DNA of 64,000 nt from Vogesella margarita (GTDB lineage Bacteria; Pseudomonadota; Gammaproteobacteria; Burkholderiales; Chromobacteriaceae), in contig NZ_JAQQLE010000010.1 in assembly GCF_028548475.1 (NCBI RefSeq), positions 62,001 through 126,000 of the forward strand, in the 5' to 3' direction. The notes beneath the pieces were generated by a model that ran no database searches, was not told the origin of the DNA, and saw only the letters and a list, made by a program, of their open reading frames with translations. Shown one piece after another: positions 54,573 through 62,703 of this stretch; the first letter of the stretch is position 1; every line of letters begins with the position of its first letter. The position numbers were made by a program, and so were the translations under genes.

Positions 54573-55466
54573 CTACTGCTCCGGCTGGTCGCTGAGCGCC
54601 TTGAGGTTGGCCTTGAGGCGATCGCTCATCGGCATGTTCAGCACCATGCCATTGGGCGGGATCGGCGACTCGAACCACTTCTGGTACAGCCGGCCAAATT
54701 CGCCGGACTGCATCAGCCGCGCGATGCTGCCGTCCACCAGTTTCTTGAACTCGGGATCATCCTTGCGCAGCATGCAGCCGTAGGGTTCGACCTGCAGTGT
54801 GTCGCCGACGACGCTCAGCGCGGCCGGATCCTTGGCGTTGGCGCGCAAGCCGAACAGCAGGATATCGTCGAGCGCCAGCGCGGCCGCGCTATTGTTTTCC
54901 AGCAGGGCCAGCGACTCGGCGTAATCCTTGGCCAGCACGAATTGCATGCCAAGATTGTGGTCGGCGCTGTACTTGCGCATGACTTTCTCGTTGGTACTAC
55001 CCGCGGTAGTGGCAACCATTTGTCCGGCCAGATCGGCGTAATTCCGGACCTTGCTGCCGGTTTTCACCAGCAGGCGGGTGCCGGCATAAAAGTGGCTGAC
55101 CGCGAAGGCGACGACCTTGCCGCGGGCGGCGTTATTGGTGGTGGAACCGCACTCCAGGTCATAGCTGCCGTTCACCAGCAAGGGAATGCGGTCTTGCGCG
55201 TTGACCGGCATATAGGCCACCACGAGACCCGGTCTGTTCAGCCTTGTCCGCACGTCGCCGACGATGGCCTCGGTCAGGTCGACCGCAAAGCCCATCGGCT
55301 TGTGCTGGGCGGGCCGGTAGCTGAACGGGACGGCCGCCTCGCGGTAGGCGACGGTGATCCTGTTCGTTTCAAGGATCTTGTCTAGGGTCTGCGCCTGGAC
55401 GAAGGACGGCATGGCCGCCAGGCCGGCGATGAGCAGCGCAGCTGGCTTCAGATTCATGGTTTTCAT
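54573..55466 (-). CDS. Amino-acid-type periplasmic solute-binding protein (family 3)
   Basis: A 297-residue periplasmic protein with signal peptide MNLKPAALLIAGLAAMPSFVQA. The core TLDKILETNRITVAYREAAVPFSYRPAQHKPMGFAVDLTEAIVGDV, the SYDLECGSTTNNAARGKVVAFAVSHFYAGTRLLVK block and QKWFESPIPPNG are those of glutamate/aspartate-type (GltI-like) binding proteins. No ABC permease or ATPase lies nearby, so it is an orphan. AAGGAAACTCC precedes ATG 55466. The gene is bracketed by two copies of the same motif-plus-terminator unit. Confidence 0.9.
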   Translation of the reverse strand: MKTMNLKPAALLIAGLAAMPSFVQAQTLDKILETNRITVAYREAAVPFSYRPAQHKPMGFAVDLTEAIVGDVRTRLNRPGLVVAYMPVNAQDRIPLLVNGSYDLECGSTTNNAARGKVVAFAVSHFYAGTRLLVKTGSKVRNYADLAGQMVATTAGSTNEKVMRKYSADHNLGMQFVLAKDYAESLALLENNSAAALALDDILLFGLRANAKDPAALSVVGDTLQVEPYGCMLRKDDPEFKKLVDGSIARLMQSGEFGRLYQKWFESPIPPNGMVLNMPMSDRLKANLKALSDQPEQ

Positions 55467-55747
55467 GGAGTTTCCTTCAAACAAGCGGCCCGGACCCGTG
55501 GCCCATCGCGTCGACGCTGCCATCAGCAAAGCCGCCCGTTTGACAGCCGTGCCGTTGAGATCCTTGAAAAGGCATGTGAGGATAAGCGTCCGCACACCCC
55601 CGCGCACGACACGCATCCTGCCGCTACCCACAACCGGCCATGGATCGTGCTTCCTTAAACCTAGATGCCCGTCCGCAATGCGCCATGACGTACATCAAAT
55701 GCCGGCACCCTGTTCACGCGTCACACCCGGACATCGCGCAGCTGGCC

Positions 55748-55759
55748 AAGGTTGGCCGC
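55748..55759 (-). repeat. Dispersed motif copy beside terminator (right direct repeat)
   Basis: caaggttggccgcaagcc, the same unit as 54480-54491, followed by the near-identical terminator 55774-55808. Confidence 0.85.
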
Positions 55760-55773
55760 AAGCCGTCGCCGCA

Positions 55774-55808
55774 AAACAAAACGCCCACCGGATGACTCCG
55801 GCGGGCGT
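55774..55808 (-). terminator. Terminator after the Suv3-like helicase gene
   Basis: acgcccaccgga / tccggcgggcgt with one mismatch, T run on the minus strand. It is almost identical to the terminator at 54503-54536. Confidence 0.82.
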
Positions 55809-55830
55809 TTGGCGTTTCAGCGCGCAGACA

Positions 55831-57834
55831 TCAAGTGCGCGGCTTGCGGCCAACCTTGGGCGGGCCACCGCGTTTGGGTGGTGTGATGTGGGTCGGCTTG
55901 TGCGCCGGCTTGCGCTGCTGGCGGTGGCGGGTGTTCTGCACCTGCAGCAAGGCGTCGATCTTCTCCGACGTCGACTGCATCAGGCTTTGCGCCAGCTCGC
56001 CGTGCGGGAAGGTCTCCGGCATGCGGTAGCCGAGCCAGGCGTAGGCGGAGTACAGCTTGCAGGTGTCCTCCAGGAACTGCAGCTCGTTGCGGCCGCCACG
56101 GCCTTCCATGCGCAGCAACGACGCCTGCTTGCCCCTGGCGCGGCACTCCGCCCAGTCCTGCAGCGCGTGCTCCAGCATCGCGATCTTGGTCGATACCGGG
56201 CACAGGCTGAACAGGAAGCGGTCTTCCAGCGGCAGTTGCAGCGTGTCCAGCCACTTGGCCTTCTCGATCTGGTCGCTGAGGTTGGCCGGCAGGAAGAATT
56301 CGTCGTGCACATTGATGTGCTTGGCGAACAGCTCCAGCAGCGCCTGCAGCCGCTCTTGGCCGCTGGCCTCGGCGATCTGCTGCAGGTAGGACAGGTTGGG
56401 CGCCACGTAGAAACCGGTGCTCGGCAGCGGCTCCAGCTTTTGCTGCAGCAGCGCGGCGATCACCTTGTGCGTCTTGCCGTCGAAGCCGGCGACGTAGCCG
56501 GTCTCGTGCTGGCCGAAGCGGCCGGCGCGGCCGGCGATCTGCTTGGCCAGCGCGGCGGCGATGGTGCCTTCGGCGTAGCCGTCCCACTTGCTGGAGGTGG
56601 TGAAGATCACGCGCCGCGCCGGGGTGTTCAGCCCCATGCCGATGGCGTCGGTGCCGACCACCACCTGCGTCTCGCCGTCGATAAAGCGCTCGGCCTGCGC
56701 CTGGCGCACTTCCGGCGACAGGTTGCCGTAGATCGCCGACACGTTCAGACCCTGGGCGATGGCCTGGTCGCGCCAGTTCAGCACCTCGCGGCGCGAGAAG
56801 GCGATCAGCACATCGCCCGGCTTCAGGTTTTTCAGGCTGCCGAGCGGCGCCTTTTCCATCTCCAGCGGCGACTTGCGTTGCAGCTCGCGGATTTCCAGCG
56901 TGCCGCCGACGCGCTTGACCAGCGACTGGATCGCCTCCTTCGCTTCCAGCGCACCGAGCAGGTACACCGTCTGCGCCGGCACGCCGCACACCGCCGCCGT
57001 CCACGCCGCGCCGCGATCCGGGTCGTCCAGCAGCTGGATTTCGTCGATCACCGCCACGTCCACCGCGCGGTTGGGATTGAGCATTTCCACGGTACTGGCC
57101 ACGTGGCTGGCGTGCGGGTGCAGCTTGCGCTGCTCGCCGGTGATCAGGCTGACCGCGACGTTGGCATTCAGCAGGCGCTGGTAGTTTTCCATCGCCAGCA
57201 GCCGCAGCGGCGCGAGGTAGACGCCGGTCTTCGCCTGCGCCAGGTGTTCCATCGCGGCGTGGGTCTTGCCGGAGTTGGTCGGTCCCAGCACCGCGATGAA
57301 GTGGCGCTGCATGCCGGCAGCGAGGGTGAACGATTCCGGGTACAGCGACAGGTTGATGGCGTTGCGGGTCTTCTCCGCCTGGCTGGCGGCGGCACGGGTT
57401 GCCACCAGTGCCGCGATGCGGTCCAGCGCCAGTTCGCAGCGCAGCCGCGCCAGCTCGTACTTGGCCTGCAGCGCATTGAGCGCGCTTTGCGGATCGACGC
57501 TGTGCTCGCTGGCCAGCGTCATCACCTGGCCGGCGCAGCGCAGCAGCTGCGCCTCGAGCCGTTCGCGCGCCTCGTCGTTCCAGCGCAGCTGGACCAGCGC
57601 CAGCCGTTCGGCGGCGTCGAGCTTGCGCCACTTGCCGGTCTTACCGAGGAAGCCGGCGTCTGGCACCAGGTGGTAAGGCACGGTGCGCTTGCCGACCTTG
57701 ATCTGCCCCTGTACCGAGACGGCGTAGCTGCCCTCGGTGGTCACCAGCGTGGCGTGGTATTGCTGCAGATAGGCGTTCAGCGCGCCGATGGCGTCTTCGG
57801 ACGCGGTGTCGGGGGCAATCGTGGGTTCGGTCAT
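55831..57834 (-). CDS. Suv3-like DExH RNA helicase
   Basis: A 667-residue Suv3-family helicase, best known as part of the mitochondrial RNA degradosome. Motif I is VLGPTNSGKTHAAM near residue 194, motif II VIDEIQLLDDPDRGAAW, motif VI QIAGRAGRFGQHETG. The Suv3 C-terminal region follows (LPSTGFYVAPNLSYLQQIAEAS). A basic, Gln/Lys/Pro tail ends PKVGRKPRT; its PKVGRK is encoded by a copy of the dispersed motif (55846-55857). It is present in scattered bacteria, where its RNA role is untested. It is monocistronic. Confidence 0.9.
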   Translation of the reverse strand: MTEPTIAPDTASEDAIGALNAYLQQYHATLVTTEGSYAVSVQGQIKVGKRTVPYHLVPDAGFLGKTGKWRKLDAAERLALVQLRWNDEARERLEAQLLRCAGQVMTLASEHSVDPQSALNALQAKYELARLRCELALDRIAALVATRAAASQAEKTRNAINLSLYPESFTLAAGMQRHFIAVLGPTNSGKTHAAMEHLAQAKTGVYLAPLRLLAMENYQRLLNANVAVSLITGEQRKLHPHASHVASTVEMLNPNRAVDVAVIDEIQLLDDPDRGAAWTAAVCGVPAQTVYLLGALEAKEAIQSLVKRVGGTLEIRELQRKSPLEMEKAPLGSLKNLKPGDVLIAFSRREVLNWRDQAIAQGLNVSAIYGNLSPEVRQAQAERFIDGETQVVVGTDAIGMGLNTPARRVIFTTSSKWDGYAEGTIAAALAKQIAGRAGRFGQHETGYVAGFDGKTHKVIAALLQQKLEPLPSTGFYVAPNLSYLQQIAEASGQERLQALLELFAKHINVHDEFFLPANLSDQIEKAKWLDTLQLPLEDRFLFSLCPVSTKIAMLEHALQDWAECRARGKQASLLRMEGRGGRNELQFLEDTCKLYSAYAWLGYRMPETFPHGELAQSLMQSTSEKIDALLQVQNTRHRQQRKPAHKPTHITPPKRGGPPKVGRKPRT

Positions 57835-57906
57835 GGGTATCCGTCAGGGAAAAACAGCGTGGCATGGCGCCGGATGGCAAGGGAGGGACAGGCGCACCGC
57901 AAACAA

Positions 57907-57943
57907 AAACCGCCTGCGGGCTGCGCGCAGTCCGTCAGGCGGC
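57907..57943 (-). terminator. Terminator after the YecA-like gene
   Basis: On the minus strand gccgcctg...caggcggt encloses a second stem around ggactgcgcgcagccc, then TTTTTG. Confidence 0.75.
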
Positions 57944-57957
57944 GTATTCCGGCGCGA

Positions 57958-58620
57958 TCAGTTCTGGCCGCAGCAGGCCTTGTACTTCTTGCCGCTGCCG
58001 CACGGGCACGGATCGTTGCGGCCAACCTTGTCGCCTTCGCGACGCAGGGTCACCGGCGCCTGCTCCTTGGCACGCCAGTAGGCATACACCGCCAGCACGG
58101 CTTCGTCCAGCTCACTCTTGAAGCTTTCCAGTTCCGCAGCGGTGAATTCCATCATCGCCGGCTCGTCACCGTCGGCATCGAACATGCCACCCAGCGCCAT
58201 GACCGGCATCAGCAGCTCTTCGAAGCCTTCGTCGTCGGCGGCCTCGAACCAGTCGGTCGGCACCACGTCCAGCGCGTACATGAAGGCATTGCACCACGGG
58301 CGGAAGTCCGGCGCCTCGCCCTCTTCCTCGCTGTACAGCGTCAGTTCCGGCAGGTCGCCGTCGGCCAGCGCCTCGGCGGCGGCATCGTAATACTTCTGCA
58401 GCAGGGCCTTGATCTCGGCTTCGCTGTCGGCGCTCTCAAAGGCCGGTGCATCGCCCAGCACGTCCTGCAGCCAGTCGTCGATGGTGAGCTTGTCCGGGCC
58501 GCACGCCAGCGCGCAGAAGAAGCCCTGCACCTCGTCCGGGCGCATGGTGGTGCCGGCCTGGGACAGCGGGGTCAGCAGCGTTTCCAGACGCTCCAGATCA
58601 ACTTCATTGAAATCGGTCAT
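57958..58620 (-). CDS. UPF0149/YecA-family protein with SEC-C zinc motif
   Basis: A 220-residue acidic protein. The YecA/YgfB domain (about 1-170) includes [12 protein letters not shown]...[29 protein letters not shown] and [10 protein letters not shown]. The C-terminal SEC-C motif [20 protein letters not shown] binds zinc and resembles the SecA tail that contacts SecB and the ribosome; E. coli YecA has this arrangement. ATG 58620 with GGAG upstream is preferred to 58626. The first codons of the GRNDPC motif are part of an exact dispersed motif copy (58018-58029). Confidence 0.92.
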   Translation of the reverse strand: MTDFNEVDLERLETLLTPLSQAGTTMRPDEVQGFFCALACGPDKLTIDDWLQDVLGDAPAFESADSEAEIKALLQKYYDAAAEALADGDLPELTLYSEEEGEAPDFRPWCNAFMYALDVVPTDWFEAADDEGFEELLMPVMALGGMFDADGDEPAMMEFTAAELESFKSELDEAVLAVYAYWRAKEQAPVTLRREGDKVGRNDPCPCGSGKKYKACCGQN

Positions 58621-58700
58621 GTTCATTCTCCGTAAGGGTTGGCGCGCATTGTACGCGTGTTCCCCAGTACTGGCAGCAGGCGTGCTGTTTTCAGGATAGC

Positions 58701-58728
58701 AAAAAGCCCGTCAGGTGCTTGACGGGCT
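58701..58728 (-). terminator. Rho-independent terminator after bfd
   Basis: 9-bp stem agcccgtca / tgacgggct with a 6-base loop, then TTTTT on the minus strand. Confidence 0.9.
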
Positions 58729-58754
58729 GTGGCGACTGCGGGAGATTGCCGGAC

Positions 58755-58949
58755 TCAGGCGGCGGCCAGTTCCGGCTCGCTGATCTGCAGCAGCGTCTGT
58801 TTGCGGATCTGGTTGGTCTGGCAGGCACAGCTGCCGCACTCGGTAGCAACCTTCAGTTCGCGCGCCAGATCGCTCATGCGCGTGGCACCATTGCAAACGG
58901 CGGCGCGGATATCGCGATCGGTTACTCCGTGGCAAAGGCAGACGTACAT
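58755..58949 (-). CDS. bfd: Bacterioferritin-associated ferredoxin
   Basis: A 64-residue [2Fe-2S] protein with cluster ligands in MYVCLCHGVTD (Cys4, Cys6) and ECGSCACQTNQI, giving the CxC...CxxC spacing of Bfd. It docks on bacterioferritin and passes electrons to reduce and release stored iron. It is expressed from a Fur-box promoter at 58986-59015. The bacterioferritin genes are 3.3 kb away, on the other strand. Confidence 0.93.
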   Translation of the reverse strand: MYVCLCHGVTDRDIRAAVCNGATRMSDLARELKVATECGSCACQTNQIRKQTLLQISEPELAAA

Positions 58950-58985
58950 GGCATGAATCCTGAATAAGAATTGATCTTGATATCC

Positions 58986-59015
58986 ATACTAGAAGACAAT
59001 GATAACGATTGTCAA
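58986..59015 (-). promoter_or_regulatory. bfd promoter with Fur box in the spacer
   Basis: On the minus strand TTGACA (59010-59015), 18-bp spacer, TAGTAT (58986-58991). The 19-bp palindrome GACAATGATAACGATTGTC (58995-59013) agrees at 15 of 19 positions with the E. coli Fur consensus and covers the spacer and -35. Iron repression is expected. Confidence 0.8.
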
Positions 59016-59037
59016 TTGACAGGAAAGCAAATCCGCA

Positions 59038-59499
59038 ATGAGCAGCACGCAATGGAAACCGAATACCACAGTCGCCGCCATCATCGAGCGCGACGGCCGC
59101 TTCCTGATGGTGCGCGAGCAGACCGATGACGGCATCCGCCTCAACCAGCCTGCCGGCCATCTGGAGCATGGCGAAACCCTGCTGCAGGCAGTGGTGCGCG
59201 AAGCACGCGAGGAAACCGCCTACGACTTCACGCCGCAGGCGCTGGTCGGCATCTATCTGGCAGACAAGGCCGGCAGCGACATCACCTATCTGCGCTTCGC
59301 CTTCAGCGGCGACGTCGGCACCCACGATCCGGCACAACAGCTGGACGACGGCATTCTCGGGGCCGAATGGCTGAGTGCGGACGAGATCATGGCCAGCGTG
59401 GAACTATGGCGCAGCCCGCTGGTGGGGCGTTGCCTGCAGGACTATCTTGCCGGCCAGCGAGCCAGCCTGGCCTTGATCCACCACCACTTGCCGGACTGA
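59038..59499 (+). CDS. nudJ: Nudix hydrolase, NudJ-like phosphatase
   Basis: A 153-residue Nudix enzyme. The Nudix box GHLEHGETLLQAVVREAREE fits G-x5-E-x7-REUxEE in full. The rest, WKPNTTVAAIIERDGRFLMVREQ and GAEWLSADEI, resembles NudJ, which dephosphorylates thiamine and nucleoside pyrophosphates. NudJ is next to mnmA in E. coli too, supporting the call. It starts opposite the bfd promoter, so the Fur site may affect it. Confidence 0.85.
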   Translation: MSSTQWKPNTTVAAIIERDGRFLMVREQTDDGIRLNQPAGHLEHGETLLQAVVREAREETAYDFTPQALVGIYLADKAGSDITYLRFAFSGDVGTHDPAQQLDDGILGAEWLSADEIMASVELWRSPLVGRCLQDYLAGQRASLALIHHHLPD

Positions 59500-59503
59500 T
59501 CCG

Positions 59504-60055
59504 ATGGCGAGCGTCCTGCGCTGGCTGCCGATTGCGCTGCTTGCGACACTGCCGGCCGTGGCCGCCGCTGCGGAGGTGCTGCCGCTCTGTTACCATTACG
59601 GCTGCGATCGCACGCAGCGCATTGAAGTGGACGATTCTGCCCTGATCTGGTTCCGACAGCGGCTGGATGCTGCTGCCGACGCCGACGCCGAACGCGCGGC
59701 GCTGCAGGACATCGTGTTGTCCTATTACCAGCGCGCGGCGCGCGAGGCACCGATCGCCAGCGACCGGGGCGGCAATCACGAGGACGCGGCCAACGTTGGC
59801 CGCATGGATTGCCTCGATCACAGCCACAATGTGCTGGTGCTGCTGCAACTACTGGCCGGCAACGGCTGGCTGCAACACCACCGGCTGCTCGGTCAGGTGC
59901 ATCGCGCACCGCTGCTGTTCGACCATCACGCCGCTGTGGCCGTACGCGACGAGACATCCGGCCGGGACTGGGCGATCGACAGCTGGTTTCGGGATTTCGG
60001 GGCACCGCCGGTGGTGGTGCCTCTTGCTATTTGGAAGGAAGGATTTTCTCCGTGA
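59504..60055 (+). CDS. Secreted hypothetical protein (183 aa)
   Basis: A 183-residue exported protein with signal peptide [19 protein letters not shown]. The mature part has a Cys pair ([11 protein letters not shown]) and a conserved-looking centre [46 protein letters not shown] then [11 protein letters not shown]. The Cys/His/Asp set could hint at a transglutaminase-like fold, but no family is recognised with confidence. It is between nudJ (4-base gap) and mnmA (GTGA overlap). A motif palindrome lies inside at 59786. Confidence 0.75.
   Translation: MASVLRWLPIALLATLPAVAAAAEVLPLCYHYGCDRTQRIEVDDSALIWFRQRLDAAADADAERAALQDIVLSYYQRAAREAPIASDRGGNHEDAANVGRMDCLDHSHNVLVLLQLLAGNGWLQHHRLLGQVHRAPLLFDHHAAVAVRDETSGRDWAIDSWFRDFGAPPVVVPLAIWKEGFSP
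59786..59803. repeat. 18-bp palindrome of the dispersed motif inside a coding region
   Basis: gcggccaacgttggccgc, reading A-A-N-V-G-R in the frame of the host gene. It is the only full double-stranded copy seen within a gene. Confidence 0.9.
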
Positions 60056-61128
60056 CGGGTAAAAAACGTATTGTCGTCGGCATGTCCGGCGGCGTGGATT
60101 CGTCGGTCACTGCCTGGCTGCTGAAGCAGCAGGGGCACGAGGTGATCGGCGTGTTCATGCAGAACTGGGAAGACGACAACGACGACGAATACTGCTCCAT
60201 CAAGCAGGACGCGCTGGACGCGATGAGCGTGGCCGACATCGTCGGCATCGACATGGAGATCGTCAACTTCGCCAAGGAATACAAGGACCGCGTGTTCTCG
60301 TACTTCCTCAAGGAATACTCCGCCGGCCGCACGCCGAACCCGGACGTGCTGTGCAATGCCGAGATCAAGTTCAAGGCCTTTCTCGACTACGCAATGGAGC
60401 TGGGTGCCGACTGCATCGCCACCGGCCACTACGCGCGCAAGCTCGAACGGGACGGCGTGCACTACCTGATGAAGGGTGTCGACCACACCAAGGACCAGAG
60501 CTACTTCCTGTACCGCCTGCAGCAGCACCAGCTGGCGAAAGCCCTGTTTCCGCTGGGCGACATCCGCAAGACCGAGGTACGCCGCCTGGCCGAGGAAGCC
60601 GGGCTGCCGACCGCGGCGAAGAAGGACTCCACCGGCATCTGCTTCATCGGCGAACGTCCGTTCCGCGAGTTCCTGCAACGCTACCTGCCGACCAAGCCGG
60701 GCGAGATGATCACCCCGGACGGCAAGGTGGTCGGCGAACATGTCGGGCTGATGTTCTACACCCTCGGCCAGCGCAAGGGCCTGAATATCGGCGGCAGCAA
60801 GGACGGCAACGGCGAGCCGTGGTTCGTCGGCGGCAAGGATATTCCGGGCAACAAGCTGATCGTGGTGCAGGGCCACGACCACCCGCTGCTGCTGAAGTCG
60901 ACACTGGCGATGGACGACCTGTCGTGGACGCTGCCGCAGGCACCGACCGCCGGCGACTACGCCGCCAAGAACCGCTACCGCATGGCCGATGCACCGTGCA
61001 GCCTGTCGCCCGTCGTCGACGGACGCGCCACCCTCACCTTCCGCGACAAGCAGTGGGCGGTCACCCCCGGCCAGTCGGCGGTGCTGTACGACGGCGATAT
61101 CTGCCTGGGCGGCGGCATCATCCAGTAA
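60052..61128 (+). CDS. mnmA: tRNA-specific 2-thiouridylase MnmA
   Basis: A 358-residue enzyme that places sulfur at U34 of tRNA Lys, Glu and Gln. The PP-loop is [19 protein letters not shown]. The catalytic Cys pair are in [12 protein letters not shown] and [18 protein letters not shown]. The C-terminal part is [30 protein letters not shown]. It starts with GTG overlapping the preceding stop (GTGA), with AAGGAAGGA upstream. Its TAA is the first TA of repeat copy C. Confidence 0.97.
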   Translation: MTGKKRIVVGMSGGVDSSVTAWLLKQQGHEVIGVFMQNWEDDNDDEYCSIKQDALDAMSVADIVGIDMEIVNFAKEYKDRVFSYFLKEYSAGRTPNPDVLCNAEIKFKAFLDYAMELGADCIATGHYARKLERDGVHYLMKGVDHTKDQSYFLYRLQQHQLAKALFPLGDIRKTEVRRLAEEAGLPTAAKKDSTGICFIGERPFREFLQRYLPTKPGEMITPDGKVVGEHVGLMFYTLGQRKGLNIGGSKDGNGEPWFVGGKDIPGNKLIVVQGHDHPLLLKSTLAMDDLSWTLPQAPTAGDYAAKNRYRMADAPCSLSPVVDGRATLTFRDKQWAVTPGQSAVLYDGDICLGGGIIQ

Positions 61129-61241
61129 GCGCCACTAACCCCCCCTGATCCTGCGTTGCGCCTCCCTGCCGTACGGCGTGTACTGTCTGCGTCGGCGCGC
61201 CTTGGCTCAGGTGCTCTGCGAGGTTTTGTTAGCGGCTCTAA
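61126..61241 (+). repeat. 116-bp dispersed repeat with terminal inverted repeats, copy C
   Basis: taagcgccactaac ... gttagcggctctaa, the same way round as copy B and close to it throughout, with a small change (cccccc for aaaaccc) near the left end. It starts on the mnmA stop codon. Confidence 0.87.
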
Positions 61242-61251
61242 GCCCTACCCT

Positions 61252-61269
61252 GCGGCCAACGTTGGCCAC
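61252..61269. repeat. Dispersed motif inverted pair after mnmA
   Basis: gcggccaacgttggccac, one exact copy (61252-61263) and a copy with one change on the other strand. It lies between repeat copy C and the terminator. Confidence 0.85.
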
Positions 61270-61276
61270 AACGACG

Positions 61277-61305
61277 ACACCCCGCCGCGGCGGGGTGTTT
61301 TGCTT
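61277..61305 (+). terminator. Rho-independent terminator after mnmA
   Basis: acaccccgccg / cggcggggtgt, 11-bp palindrome (effective loop 4), then TTTGCTTTT. Confidence 0.85.
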
Positions 61306-61322
61306 TTGTCCCGTCGCGTGAC

Positions 61323-61868
61323 TCAGCCTTTCAGCTGCAGATGCCATGCCTGCAAGGCCGCCAGCTGCAGACGGATCTTCTCCTGGATCGCGGCGTCCAC
61401 CAGGTTGCCGTCGCCGTCAAAGGAGGCGCTGAACGCGTTGGCGAAGACCTCCGGCTGGTTCAGGATGTGCAGGTTGAGGAACACGCCGCTCTGGCGCAGG
61501 TGGTGCTGCGCGCGCGAGCTGCCCATGCCCCCGGCCGCACCCATGATCGCCGCCGGCTTGCCGCTGAGCAGCGCGTTACCTGGCTCACGCGACGCCCAGT
61601 CCAGCGCGTTTTTCAGCGCCGGCGCCATCGAGTAGTTGTACTCCGGGCACACCAGCAGCAAGGCGTCGGCGTCGGCAAACTGCTGCAACAGCGTCACCAC
61701 GGCCGCCGGCTTGACCGTGATGTCGGCATTGTAGAACGGCACCTCCGACAGATCCGCGACCGCGATCTGCATGCCTGCGGGTGCATTGGCCACCGCATAA
61801 CGCATCAGGCCCTTGTTGGTGGATTTCTGGCGCAAACTGCCGCATACGGCAAGAACATTGAGGCTCAT
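61323..61868 (-). CDS. NADPH-dependent FMN reductase family protein
   Basis: A 181-residue flavodoxin-fold reductase. LNVLAVCGSLRQKSTNKGLMRYA binds the FMN phosphate; LLLVCPEYNYSMAPALKNALDWASR and KPAAIMGAAGGMGSSRAQHHLR are family signatures of chromate/azo/quinone reductases. The physiological substrate is unclear; these enzymes often protect against quinone or metal stress. ATG 61868 (GGGGAG upstream) is chosen. It converges on mnmA. Confidence 0.88.
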   Translation of the reverse strand: MSLNVLAVCGSLRQKSTNKGLMRYAVANAPAGMQIAVADLSEVPFYNADITVKPAAVVTLLQQFADADALLLVCPEYNYSMAPALKNALDWASREPGNALLSGKPAAIMGAAGGMGSSRAQHHLRQSGVFLNLHILNQPEVFANAFSASFDGDGNLVDAAIQEKIRLQLAALQAWHLQLKG

Positions 61869-61886
61869 CGGCTTACTCCCCGGCAA

Positions 61887-62222
61887 GAACTGGACATGGT
61901 TTTACCGGTATAGGAGCTGTATCACGGAATTGCGACTTCTGCATGTCATGATCGGCTGCCATACTGGCGCCTGCGACCACAATCGACTGTTTAATGCCAA
62001 CCATCCAGACCCCCGGACAAAACCGAATTCCGGCTGAATTTCACCTACCGACAAAATGGTTAATTGACACCAGAAAATAAACAGCGCCATCAAGGCCTGA
62101 TTAACAAGAAATATCCGCCAGAAAATAATCCAGTCTTTAATTCAAAAACGATTAACACCTTGCCCTTACCCGATATTGAATTAAAATATATCAATACGAT
62201 TTATGACGAAGGAGCACCTCCC
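61887..62222. other. Divergent AT-rich spacer upstream of the bacterioferritin genes
   Basis: About 340 bases between the FMN reductase and the first bacterioferritin gene, with A/T-rich stretches (aattaaaatatatcaatac at 62179-62197) likely to hold the bfr promoter. No Fur box as clear as that of bfd was found and no gene is supported. Confidence 0.55.
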
Positions 62223-62693
62223 ATGCAAGGCGACAAAGCCGTAATCAAGGCGCTCAATACCGTGCTATGCAACGAGCTGACCGCCATCAACCAGTTCTTC
62301 CTGCATGCCCGCATGTGCAAGAACTGGGGACTGAACGGTCTCAACAAGCATTTCTATCAGCAGTCGATCAAGGCGATGAAGCGCGCCGACGAGCTGATCG
62401 AACGCATCCTGTTCCTGGAGGGCCTGCCCAACCTGCAACAGTTGGGCAAGCTGATGATCGGCGAGAATGTCGAGGAAATGCTGGCCTGCGACATTGCCCT
62501 GGTCAGCGGCCACATCGGCGACCTGCGCAAGAGCATCACCCTCAGCGAAAAAGCGGAAGACTACGTCACCCGCGAAGAGCTGACCGAGCTGCTGGAAGCG
62601 GAAGAAGAATACGTGGACTGGCTGGAAACCCAGCAAACCCTGATCAGGGACGTTGGCCTCGCCAACTACCTGCAATCGCAAATGGAAGACTGA
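62223..62693 (+). CDS. bfrA: Bacterioferritin subunit with degenerate ferroxidase site (BfrA-like)
   Basis: A 156-residue bacterioferritin, closely following E. coli Bfr (NELTAINQFFLHARMCKNWGL, ERILFLEGLPNLQQLGKLMIGE, VDWLETQQTLI, NYLQSQ). Of the diiron ligands, Glu18 is kept, but position 51 is Ala, 54 Arg, 94 Val and 130 Tyr, so it cannot oxidise iron itself. Met52, the haem ligand, is kept (KAMKRAD). It pairs with the intact subunit 10 bases downstream, as in Neisseria BfrA/BfrB heteromers. AAGGAG precedes the ATG. Confidence 0.92.
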   Translation: MQGDKAVIKALNTVLCNELTAINQFFLHARMCKNWGLNGLNKHFYQQSIKAMKRADELIERILFLEGLPNLQQLGKLMIGENVEEMLACDIALVSGHIGDLRKSITLSEKAEDYVTREELTELLEAEEEYVDWLETQQTLIRDVGLANYLQSQMED

Positions 62694-62703
62694 GGAAACC
62701 GCC

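Noticed and set aside
37008-61241. Repeat copies A-C as small RNA genes or CRISPR-like units
   Set aside because: Only three dispersed copies without spacers or a leader; the terminal inverted repeats fit a miniature element better.
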